Assembly: GCA_022225965.2 (NCBI GenBank)
Contig: JAKJXP020000198.1
Coordinates: 1-28,938 of the forward strand
Reading direction: 5' to 3'
Length of the DNA: 28,938 nucleotides
Source: Diatrype stigma
Lineage: Eukaryota; Ascomycota; Sordariomycetes; Xylariales; Diatrypaceae
Made by a program: the position numbers and the translations under genes. Positions within the stretch are counted from its first letter, which is position 1. Each line of letters opens with the position of its first letter. The notes under the pieces are model-generated. The model had not been told where the DNA came from. It made no database searches and saw only the letters and a list, made by a program, of their open reading frames with translations. This document shows, one piece after another, positions 1 through 8,965 of this stretch.

Positions 1-1131
1 CTCGAGGGCCCACCGGGTCCAGACTGCACTACACCTAAATTGGGTGGTGTGGTGTCCAAAGGTGGGTAGAGTGGAGAGTTCCAGAATAGGGAAGGTTGGG
101 GAAATATAACTCCTACCCCCCCCGCTCCTTCCCCCTTCCGTTGATAACACGATGTTAAGGTGAAATTAGTCGTAGCGCGTCGCGGTTTCCAGGGTCACGG
201 ACGTGTTTAGCGCGTTCAGTTTAGGCTGCAGTGGGTGGGGCTCGCCTAGCGACGTCACATCCATCGGTTTGGGCCCAGTCGTTTAGGCCGGCTACTGGCC
301 CGAGAGGCCAATCCGAGTCTTCTAGAATAACCAATCCTTGCCTACCTGAGCATCTTGCAGCTGCTGCCTTGCTGCCCTTGCTTCTTCTTCTTGATATTCT
401 AGAAGTACCCCGCGATCATCAATTTTCGTCAATTTAACACGCACGTGCTAGGGTTATATGGTTCCAGAGAACGTTAACTGCCGCCCAACCCCTGTAGAGA
501 AGTCACTTTGCAAGGTACCCGTGCGGCGCTGGAAATGTAGATGCATCTGGATACGGACCATCAGCCCAGTCCCTCGCAATGCAGGCATCCGATAAGTCAA
601 CCAACACAATGTGTACTCGAGATGAAACGTTTGTTGTTGTCCTTCTAGTCGACGCGGTGGGATAAGTACTTAAGTACTTGAAGTTGGCTGTCTACGCTGA
701 TTTCGCATCAAAGCTACGACGCGACAAATTGCTGTTGTTGTTGTTGGAATGTGATGTCGATGAAGTTATCGTCAATTTTATCATCGGTTATCGACATAGC
801 CGCCAAGCCAATATTTATACCACCGGGACATCCAATCAACGGTATCCACATCCCGGCATCACGAAAACAGTGCCGCAAATACCCCGGTACCCGGGTCAGC
901 GACGACGGCTGCGGACTTGGGACTGCCTAGTACGTACCAGTCACTAGGCCAACTGTCGAGATGTACGTACGTAAGTACTTTAGTCATATATATCCGCACA
1001 GGAATTGCAGGACATCTGTAGTTGTTGTCTTGATCCTGCCCATTCGAGACCTGACGAAGTGGACAACACAGATCCAAAGTCAAGTATAACTAACGTAGAA
1101 CAACAACAAACAAGCGAGAATTCACCCTCAA
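1..1131. other. Intergenic region, no supported gene
   Basis: No convincing gene is visible. The open frames here are short, overlap one another, and show no domain or codon-use pattern. The stretch holds pyrimidine-rich runs near 113-140, short TTG/GTT microsatellites (about 632-645 and 730-746), a cluster of GTAC-containing words, and one perfect 16-bp palindrome listed separately. It lies downstream of the monooxygenase gene, so it probably includes that gene's 3' UTR near 1000-1131, but I see no clear end signal. Confidence 0.6.
664..679. repeat. Perfect 16-bp palindrome
   Basis: AAGTACTTAAGTACTT equals its own reverse complement. Related GTAC/AAGTACTT words recur at about 961-980. It could be a dyad binding site or a chance AT/GTAC-rich palindrome. 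No gene start lies close by. Confidence 0.6.
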
Positions 1132-2496
1132 CTAATCCAACAGCTCCTCATACGTCGGCAGGTCCCACCCCTTGACGTCCTCGCGCAGGAAAAACCTAGC
1201 GAGGACATCGAGCCTCAAGAAGGAGGCGAGCGACATCATGTTGGTCATGACGCTGATAGCGAACGGCGTCGTCGGATAGAAGTCCTTGCGCTCGACGATG
1301 CCCTTCTGCACCTGGTCCATGAAGGGCGTGAACCTCTCCTGGTAAGCGCGGAGGGCGGCCGCGAGGTTGTCTGTTGCGGTCCCAGTAGCGTCGCGATCCT
1401 GTCCCTGTCCCACGCGGCCGCCGCAGTGCCGCCCGATCTCCCCCGCCAGGATGTACGCCCCCACGACGGCGGACGTGGTGCCCATGCCCGTGTTCGCGGA
1501 GGGCGTCCAGGCCGCGTCGCCCGTCAGCGCCACGCGGCCCCGGGACCAGCCCTTCAGCTTGACGACGATCATGCGCTCGCAGTAGAAGCCGTCCTCCCCC
1601 TCCCCGCCTTTCTTCAGCATCTGTTCCAGGATCTCCTCCGTCTGCCACCCCGCGCCCCGGAAGATCTCCGCGATGGCCTCCTTCTCGGCCGCGACGTCGC
1701 CGCGTCGCACGCTGCTGATGCGCTCCAGCTCCGCGCCCACCGGCGTGCACCCCAGGTACACCTGCAGCTGGTGCGGGTTGTTGCGCCGCAGCTGCACGCC
1801 GCGTTTGCCCGGCGCGATGTACGCTGTGGCGACGTATTCCTCCTGGCCCTTGCTCTCGTCCGCCGGCCGCGGGATGCTGAAGTACGCGATGTGCTGGCCG
1901 TGCAGCGGGTATACGCCCTCGGTGTCGGACCCGAGCATCATCTTACGGGTACGCGACCACTGGCCGTCCGCGCCGACGAGGAGATCGAACCGTTCGGTTT
2001 CGGTCGTCGTCGTCGTCGCCGTCGTCTCCTTCTGACCCTCACCCTTACCCTCTGCTCCTCCCGTGCGCTTGAAGCGGACCTCGACGGAATCGCCCTTATC
2101 CTCGAAGCTCTCGATCGAGGACCCGAAGACGTACCTGGCGCGGTTCTCCACCGCGGCGTCGTAGAGGAGGCGGCAGAGGTCGCCCCGCATAATCTCGAAC
2201 TCGCTGGTGAAGGACTGCAGGCCCTTGCCGGACTTGTTCGCCGGGAAGAAGGCCCGGCGTCGCCCCGTGCTGTCGACGATCTGCAGCCCCTGCTCCGGCG
2301 CCGCCTTGGCGCGGAACGCCGCCTCGAGGCCCATGCGCTTCAGCACCTCGATGCCGTGGCCCCGCAGGTCGAGCTGCAGGCCCGTGGTCCGCAGCTGCGG
2401 GTACCACTCGATAACCGTGACGTTGTGGCCGAGCTTTCCGAGCCAGAAGGCGAGAGAGCTGCCGGCGATGCCGGCACCGGAGATGAGTATTTTCAT
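1132..2496 (-). CDS. Class A FAD-dependent monooxygenase (PHBH/TetX-like)
   Basis: A 454-residue protein in one uninterrupted frame. It starts at an ATG (2496-2494) that places the Rossmann fold directly at the N-terminus. Visible motifs are the FAD-binding GAGIAG at residues 7-12, an acidic E30 at the end of the second strand, an arginine-rich RGDLCR near 104-109, the DG motif (GADGQWSRTR) at 175-184, and the GD motif (LTGDAAWTPS) at 324-333. This set defines single-component flavoprotein hydroxylases that use NAD(P)H and O2 on aromatic or polyketide-like substrates. The substrate cannot be read from sequence. A low-complexity insert (residues about 145-168, Thr/Glu/Gly-rich, coded by a GTC/GTT microsatellite near 2003-2028) interrupts a surface region before the DG motif. 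The length is usual for the family. The neighbouring same-strand Zn2Cys6 regulator may control it (inference). The protein is probably cytosolic: no signal peptide is seen. Confidence 0.9.
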   Translation of the reverse strand: MKILISGAGIAGSSLAFWLGKLGHNVTVIEWYPQLRTTGLQLDLRGHGIEVLKRMGLEAAFRAKAAPEQGLQIVDSTGRRRAFFPANKSGKGLQSFTSEFEIMRGDLCRLLYDAAVENRARYVFGSSIESFEDKGDSVEVRFKRTGGAEGKGEGQKETTATTTTTETERFDLLVGADGQWSRTRKMMLGSDTEGVYPLHGQHIAYFSIPRPADESKGQEEYVATAYIAPGKRGVQLRRNNPHQLQVYLGCTPVGAELERISSVRRGDVAAEKEAIAEIFRGAGWQTEEILEQMLKKGGEGEDGFYCERMIVVKLKGWSRGRVALTGDAAWTPSANTGMGTTSAVVGAYILAGEIGRHCGGRVGQGQDRDATGTATDNLAAALRAYQERFTPFMDQVQKGIVERKDFYPTTPFAISVMTNMMSLASFLRLDVLARFFLREDVKGWDLPTYEELLD

Positions 2497-3309
2497 GATT
2501 GTAATGAAGTTGCTTTATGTGAAGATATCTTGATGAGAATGAAATAGAAATGATCCACGATACCCTGTGTTTAGTTGGTAGGGCGGTTGGAACGTTTGTA
2601 GATAGGGGGGTTCGGAGTATGAGCCGTACACCACCCAATGTGTAGATGTAGGAGTAGTAGATGATGTTGCTCAAGGTTGAGAAGGACAAGATTATGTCTC
2701 CTATTTAACCAGCACGCGAATAAAAGGCTTTCGAGCCAACTCCGTAGGATTTGCTTGTCTTCATGTCTTAATATGGGCGAGGGTGATTATCTCCGGCAAA
2801 TGCAGAGGCTCTTACGTCCGTCTCGGCCGAAAGCATTTGACAGGTTGTGAAATGTCCGCGGCGGAGCTAGGTATCATGCTAAGGGGTTGGACAATAGCAC
2901 GTAAGATAACTTGACCATGGAGCGATACAAATTGGAGTTATAGATTTATCCGGATTCGTTGCAACCATGTCTTGACGCGCTCATTTGCCTTATGCCCGTC
3001 GATGTATGTGGCTGGTCCTAAATCGCTGTGGTGTACACTTGACGCAAGTCATTGCTGAACGTGCCTTGATAAGCTTGTTGGAACATGTCCGTCCTAGATT
3101 TCTATTGCGTTATGTACGAATATATCTCGAGACGTAATTGTCCATATAATCATGTTCCATCGTCTTCCCACATAGAGCGCTTCTTGTGGTGAACAGCAGT
3201 GTATATCAATTAATATGGGGCAATGGAGAAGCGTGAACCGAGTCATTGAGAGATGACAGTTGTAGCTATGAATGCTCATTTAGTTCATTAATTGGAATAG
3301 CTGGCCACA
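2497..3309. promoter_or_regulatory. Monooxygenase promoter and intergenic region
   Basis: This is an 810-bp gap between the end of the regulator gene and the start of the monooxygenase, both on the minus strand, so it should hold the monooxygenase promoter. It contains CGG/CCG dyads of the kind Zn2Cys6 dimers bind: TCGGCCGA near 2823-2830, ATCCGGAT near 2948-2955, and a CCGCGGCGG cluster near 2857. None is proven functional. The open frame at 3094-3279 has no protein-like features and is not called. Confidence 0.45.
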
Positions 3310-5635
3310 TTAGGAAAATATCTTATCAGGGAAGAAATAATCCCAATCCACATATAGGCCATTTCCATCCTGCCCGCTGTCAAAACTTGAAGTTGTATTA
3401 ATCGATGTGAGAGCCGCATCGCTGGGGCCCGGGCTCGACAGCGCAACAGTGGCAAGCCACGTCTGCAGCAGGCCGTGGCAGAACTCCAGGCTATCCCTCC
3501 CGCTCTGCGCGATCCTGCGCTCCACGCCGACGCCGCCTTCCTCGACGGCCCCGGCCTGCGCCAGGATCATGCTCAGGAACATGTGGTTCTTGACGTTGGT
3601 CTCGCCCCGGCGGACGCGCTCCTCGGCCAGCGCCAGCATGTCCCGCACGGCCTGCACCAGCATCTTCCGGTAGAGCGAGGGGCGGCGCGCCGCGCCGCGC
3701 TGCGCCGAGGCCGACGCCTCGGCCAGCAGCTCGAGGCTGAGCACGCTGGACGCGTACCGGATGCCCTCGCGCAGCAGCACGCCGCGGGCCATCAGGCGCG
3801 CGAAGCCGGCGTCCGGCTCCGGCGCGATTAGGGCTAGCGCCACGTCGACGCTGGCCTTGAGCGAGTAGTAGAACAGCGGGTTCGCGCGCGCTTTCCCCGC
3901 GAACGGGCAGTGCAGCGGGATCAGGATCCGGCGGACGAGGTAGTCGAGCAGGTTGCGGTGGAAAGGCGTCATGACACCGCCACCGCCACCACCGGAGGAG
4001 GACCCCTCGTTCTCTCGCATGAATGTGCTGTACGCCCGGTATGCGTCCGTGATGTTGGAGCTTAGTGCCAGGACGTCCTGATACGAGATCTCGGATTTCA
4101 AGCTGCTCAGGAGCTTGAGGATGCGGAGGCGGGTTGGCAGTGAGTCCAGTAGGATGAGCTGGATCGAGGTGGTGGTGAAGGTGCCTTTGGGCTGAGGCTG
4201 AAGAACCGCAGTCGACTCATCTATCTCCTCGTCGTTGTTGTTGGAAGGTGGCTCAGTATCGAATTCATCGAAGGAGATCCTAGGTGGCATTCCAGTGTCC
4301 AGGGAGGCCTGCACGGCCATCTCCAAAATAGTGGCCCATAGCCTCCGACGGAGTTCGATTTGCAAGATAGACATCGCTGGAAGGTGTTTGGGGTCGCGGT
4401 GCAAGCCTATTTGCATAGCACTGTGGACGAGCGACCCCATCGAGATCCATACCAAGTCGCCGCCGACTGCGAAAATCTGGCGTGCTATGATGGCTAAGCA
4501 GTGAATCTGCAGCCCAGTGATATCTAGGCGGTCTTTCTCTAACGGCCCTGAAAGCCATGTTTGAGCAGCATAGATCCATTGATGAACCATGTTGCAGAAT
4601 CCGGCATTGGTGTCTCCGTGATCCGATAGACTCGACCCTATTGCGATGACAAGAAGGATCTTGAGACGTAGCTTCGTTGTAACGCTTTCGGGGCGGTCCC
4701 AATAGTTATGATACTCTGCCCAAAAAGACGGTATGTGCAATATTCGATACGTCGACTCAAATGCTTGAAAGTACAAGGTCACCATCGTGTCCGCTACCTC
4801 GCGGGAGAGGGACGCTAAGCCGAACTCCGGGCCCGAGAGCACTCTACTAGGCCGTCCTACCTTGCTACATCTTGATATATCTTTGCATTTCTGGAGGAAA
4901 TTTCCCATCTCAGCAACCAAAGGGGCCGTTTCAGCATCTTGGAATGAGTCTCTATTGCCTTGGCCAGTAGCCTCAGCAAAGCAGGAGTATACGTGAACAA
5001 ACTCCTACGATGGTCAGCAGATGTCAGGTGGTGGGAGGGGGGCGGTATATAAACGTCGACTATACCTCGTGGCCTATACCCAGCCAGTGGCTATATCTCA
5101 AGGTCCTTGTTTTGTTCAGAGTGATATGAGAGTCCTGTAGTCCGGGCTGACGTGTCAATACGTCACGACCAGTATCTGAAAGGTCTCGGATGGAACATTT
5201 CTCTTCGAGTTTCTGTACGCGCCGCAAAAGATTCTGCAACTCCGGAAGTTCTTCCTGGGCACGGTTCGATGGCGAGATGTTGGTGCGATCCAAGGCATTG
5301 GGGGTAGTATCCAGTCCAGTTGCTACCGCCCGGGAGTCGGCCAGGTCGTTGCTATATTCTGCAAATAGTCTACCTGCGGTAACCTGTTGGATCTCAGATG
5401 AAGGCGATGCATAGACTGACGGGGCTGGTGGTGAACCATGCGAGGGACCTTGGTGATGCTGGGGCTGTCCCCGAGTAGTAGGCCCAGGAGAATCACTGTA
5501 GACTTTGAAGGTGCACTGGGTCTTGACAGAGACACAATTCCTGCAGGGATTGCTTCTATCGCATTTAATCTTGCGGCGCCTGCATTCTAGACACGACAGC
5601 GCTGGTCTTCGGCGTCGACGGAGTTGTCGCTCCAT
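3310..5635 (-). CDS. Zn2Cys6 fungal transcription factor, two exons
   Basis: Exon 1 is 5635-5066 and exon 2 is 5004-3310, giving about 754 residues. The 61-bp intron (5065-5005) has donor GTATAG, branch-like CTGAC and acceptor TAG, and is phase 0. I chose the ATG at 5635; the frame is open upstream to at least 5671 but has no ATG there. The N-terminal zinc cluster is complete: C15, C18, C25, C31, C34, C41 (CX2CX6CX5CX2CX6C), preceded by five arginines. A Ser/Pro/His-rich linker follows, then a short leucine-heptad coiled coil (about 128-147) for dimerisation. From about residue 265 a Fungal_trans-type middle homology region begins (YFQAFESTYRILHIPSFW). A Gly-rich stretch occurs in the C-terminal half. 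It should be a nuclear activator or repressor binding CGG repeats. The target is unknown; the adjacent monooxygenase is the obvious candidate. Its 5' flank is cut by a retrotransposon 80 bp upstream. Confidence 0.92.
5005..5065 (-). other. Intron of the Zn2Cys6 gene
   Basis: The 61-bp intron starts with GTATAG and ends CTGACCATCGTAG on the minus strand, with a CTGAC branch-like element about 15 nt before the acceptor. Removing it joins GIGHE to EFVHVY in frame and avoids the immediate TAG stop after exon 1. Confidence 0.88.
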
Positions 5636-5714
5636 AAAGACGGTACTAAAGTAGTTCGGCCGTATTGCCAACGCGGATCCCGAGAATGACTTACGGTAAC
5701 GGGATGCACATAAT

Positions 5715-5719
5715 AGATT
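5715..5719. repeat. Target-site duplication AGATT, left copy
   Basis: The 5-bp AGATT just outside the left LTR is repeated exactly at 17892-17896 just outside the right LTR. This marks the integration point of the outer element. Confidence 0.85.
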
Positions 5720-5855
5720 TGTTGCGTGGCTAGTGCCCTAATGGCATTACCTATACCTAAGTAATCGCCTTTTAGCACTCCACCTGCTTAAATTCCTTTG
5801 AATTTATATTATTAGTTTTTTTCCTAGAGTTGTTTTCTGCTTTGCGCCTATAATA
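5720..5855 (+). repeat. Outer element left (5') LTR, 136 bp
   Basis: It is the same length as the right LTR (17756-17891) with no gaps between them. I count 22 differences, 21 of them transitions. The TGTTG start is intact, and the end is TAATA where CAACA is expected. The outer (5') half is less mutated than the same half of the right LTR. Confidence 0.93.
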
Positions 5856-5868
5856 GGTTATAAGTCCC
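5856..5868 (+). other. Putative primer-binding site (half-tRNA initiator Met type)
   Basis: GGTTATAAGTCCC starts directly after the LTR. Apart from G/A and C/T changes it resembles the complement of the initiator tRNA-Met anticodon arm (GGTTATGAGCCC), the internal tRNA site used as primer by copia-type elements. RIP could explain TGA to TAA. The match is short, so this is an inference. Confidence 0.5.
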
Positions 5869-6845
5869 TTTATATGTTTTCGTTTATTTAAAACGATTCG
5901 AATCTTTTTTTATTAATTCAATTTATTAAAAAACAACTATATTCTTTTAAAAAGCGAAATTATTACATTAAGTACGGATATGCTTATAACTTTTAAAAAC
6001 GAAGCTATCGTTTTTTAAATCGATTATAATCGAAAAATAATACGAATAATTAGGTATTTAATTATTTAACTTTATATACGGATTTTTTACGAAAATACGA
6101 ATCGATATATTATATTTTCGTTAGATTTAAACGAATTTTATAATTTAAAATTCGGGCATTATATATATCCAGGTACGAATATTCGTATTAATTAAAATAT
6201 TATTTAATATAATAAATTTTGAAACAAAATTGTATTAATTATATGCGATTCATATTAAGGAAAATATTTTCGATTAAGCAATATTAATTAAACATTTATT
6301 TTTAAAATCCTTATAATTTAATAAGGTAATTAATTTATATTAAAATACGTTTTATTTATAGGTTTTTCTTACGAATTTAAAAGGTAATAAATTATTAGCA
6401 ATAATTTTATAAGCCGCTTTTATTATTTGCAAATAAATAAAGCCGCTTAATATAAAACCAATAAATCTAGTTTTTTTTTAAGTAAATGCCGAAATTTATT
6501 CGATATTTTTTATCGCGTCGAAATAAATCATTACCGCATAATAATTAACGCCGAAAAATAAATAAAAAGGTTAATTAAAAAGAATTAATATTAAAGATTA
6601 AAAAAATTAACTTAAGAAATATAAATCCTTTGCCGTTTAATATTTTATTATAATAAAGTATCGCCGTTTTTCGGTTTTTGCCGGGCCGATTATTATTTTG
6701 TTTGCTTATTAATAAAAGTTTCGCCGTATTTTGGTTTTTTATTAGGTCAAATTTTGTTTTAATTGCTGCTAATAAAGGTTTTATCGTTTTTCAGTTGCTA
6801 TTAAATTTTACGATAAGTAATAGTTTCATTATTATCTTTTCGAAA

Positions 6846-8620
6846 ATGCCCCTTTTTAAGGATAAGGAAAACTTCCGGAACTGGAAGAAATCCGTTTTAA
6901 ATAATGCCAAATACTGCGGTTTTAAATACTTTTATTATAGGAATGTCCCTAAATCGAAAAATAAAGATACCTTTCCGGCGATTCTTTTTTAAAAGAAACA
7001 GCGTATTTATATACGTACTTTATTAACGTCTTTTATACGACAGGTAATGCCGAAATTAGAAAATGCAGGTTATAATTAAGAAAAAACAAAGAACCCGTTC
7101 GAAATTTTCATATTTATTTGCAAATTAATATTAACGGCCTTGGAATTTAATAAGTACGCTTTAGTTATTTAATGGATAAATATGACCTTAAGAATTGGCA
7201 TAATCCTAAAGAATTCTAACGTTTTATTCGTATAACGAACGAAAAAGTTGAAATAATTCGGAATGAAACAATTCGAAAATTTCCAGTTATCCTTTTTAAT
7301 ATTAAAGATTAAAAGCCGATATTTTAAATGGTTTCGCATAATCGAATAAAAAGTCCTTTATAACGAATTAAAATAAAAGGAATTCCAAAAGAAAATTTAC
7401 CCATTAGCGGTTTTCGAATTTATTAATACTAAATTTATGTTTTTAATTATAACGAATAAAGTTATAAGAATAATAAGTAATAATAATATTATTTTATAAA
7501 ACTTCCAGTTTATTCGTAAATATTAATAAAGGCAAAACAAATTATGCCTTATATATAAGGAAATAAAGTATTACCCTTATTATTTAGGTTATAACGGGTA
7601 TTATTCGAATAATTCGGATAAATATTAGGTACTTTATTTCGAACGCCGGCAGGAATGAATAAAAAATCGGGCAGCAACCGGAATTGCCTTTTCCTTAAAT
7701 ATACCGTCGAAGGGAATATTAAATATAAAAACGGGCTTAAATGCTACGGTATTATAATTTATTCGGAATATATTTATAAACGACTCGAAAGTTGGTAAGT
7801 ATATTTTTAACGACCTTAAGTGGTTTATATTATACGAACCGCTCGATAAATCCGAATTAATGGTATCGTCGAATAACGGCGATGCCAAATGCATTAATAT
7901 AAGCGTTATAAGTTATTAGGTTTATATTAACATAAAGGATATCGTTAAAATAATTCATAATAATGCCCGATACTTTTCGACCGCGCTTTATAACTTAATA
8001 AATTCGGAAATTCTCCGAAATAACGGCATTATTTTTAATAAATACGGAAACCGTTTAATTAATAAGAAAACCAGCGATAAATTTATTAATATATAATAGG
8101 TATATAACGTTAAGGTTATTCCAATTATTTCCGTTTTTAATTCTTTATTTATATAAATAATATTTTTCGTAGCGGTTAATTTCTATTAAATGTATAAAGA
8201 ATTTATGCATATTAATTACGAACGTATATAAAAAACATATGCTATTCGAAGGCTTATATTTTCGATGCCGAAAAATATAATTTATGAAATATGCCTATAA
8301 ATAAAGGCATAACGGCAAATAAATAAAAAGCAAATTATTTTTGCAACTTGCCTTTTATAGGTTATATATTTCGATATATATAAAATAAAACCGATAAGTT
8401 TTATAAAATATAAATATTCCGTTATATTAATTAATGGATATATCGGTTTTAAATGGATTAAATTTGCCCGTAAAAAAAAATCTATCGCTTAATTTAAGAA
8501 TAAATAATCGAAACTAAACGTTAAGGCGTATATAAAATTTAAATTTTTTAATCCGATAAAAAATGGAAATTTATCGGTATTAATAATAACATAAACGAAT
8601 TTCTAAACCAAAGGGATATA
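6846..8620 (+). pseudogene. Outer copia element gag-protease-integrase, 5' part, broken
   Basis: The gag start is recognisable: an ATG at 6846 followed by MPLFKDKENFRNWKKSVLNN, open for 48 codons to a stop near 6990. Farther on, with many stops, about 7760-8090 reads as the protease/gag-pre-integrase region (for example VSSNNGDAKC and TALYNLINSEILRNNG). About 8400-8620 reads as the integrase core start (INGYIGFKWIKFARKKKS). The frame is cut at 8620 by the nested element, inside the codon run reading NEFLNQRDIQ, and resumes at 14810. Stops are mostly TAA/TAG from CAA/CAG/TGG, as RIP predicts. It is non-functional. Confidence 0.8.
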
Positions 8621-8625
8621 CAGTA
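8621..8625. repeat. Target-site duplication CAGTA, left copy
   Basis: CAGTA immediately before the left inner LTR recurs immediately after the right inner LTR at 14805-14809. It marks where the second element entered the outer element's integrase frame. Confidence 0.85.
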
Positions 8626-8810
8626 TAATGATTATATTTCAACGCGCTAGCACGCGTTGCCATTATATAAGCAAGCTAGTTTTATATAATTACAGGCTTC
8701 CGCCCGTAATTCCTTAAATAAACTTCTTCCTACCTTAAACACTTTAATACATAACCGTTTTATTTAATTGTTATTTGCTTTCTTTAATTATACGTACGTA
8801 CCTATTAATA
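8626..8810 (+). repeat. Inner element left LTR, 185 bp
   Basis: It matches 14620-14804 over its full length. It carries a near-palindrome AACGCG-CTAGCA-CGCGTT, then TTGC-N10-GCAA, a TATA box (TATATAAG) in a promoter-like position, and a TACGTACGTAC tract near the 3' end. Confidence 0.92.
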
Positions 8811-8818
8811 TTAATTAA

Positions 8819-8839
8819 TATTGCTAAACATTAGCAATA
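8819..8839. repeat. Perfect 9-bp-stem hairpin after the inner LTR
   Basis: TATTGCTAA (8819-8827), loop ACA, TTAGCAATA (8831-8839). It lies in the untranslated leader between the inner 5' LTR and gag. Confidence 0.75.
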
Positions 8840-8862
8840 CAAATTAATAAAATAAAAAAATC

Positions 8863-8893
8863 ATTATTACGATATTAAAAATATCGTAATAAT
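8863..8893. repeat. Perfect 14-bp-stem hairpin in the inner leader
   Basis: ATTATTACGATATT (8863-8876), loop AAA, AATATCGTAATAAT (8880-8893), with no mismatch. It may be a structured RNA leader element (dimerisation or packaging) or a cruciform. No terminator function can be inferred in a eukaryote. Confidence 0.8.
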
Positions 8894-8965
8894 ATTGCAA
8901 TTTCTTTTTATTCTTATATGCTTACATTTCGAATTTTATCTTTATTATTATTTTCGTTAACAGCT

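Noticed and set aside
1426..2547. Long plus-strand open frame opposite the monooxygenase (373 codons)
   Set aside because: It is the antisense shadow of the high-GC monooxygenase gene, with Arg/Ala/Pro/Leu-biased composition and no domain.
5587..5778. Minus-strand frame that starts in the left LTR and overlaps the start of the regulator gene
   Set aside because: It is in a different frame from the regulator. A GTAAGT at 5694-5689 and a TTTAG acceptor at 5646 could form a 49-bp 5'-UTR intron, but no branch site is convincing, so I did not call an LTR-derived first exon.
5880..5900. tRNA B-box-like words (GATTCGAATC and similar) in the AT-rich block and at 27543
   Set aside because: No matching A box, cloverleaf or acceptor stem. 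They are TCGAA words common in RIPed DNA or lie within a coding frame.
6678..6845. Hydrophobic extension upstream of the outer gag ATG
   Set aside because: Phe/Ile/Asn-rich translation of AT-rich leader DNA. The gag-like sequence begins at the ATG at 6846.
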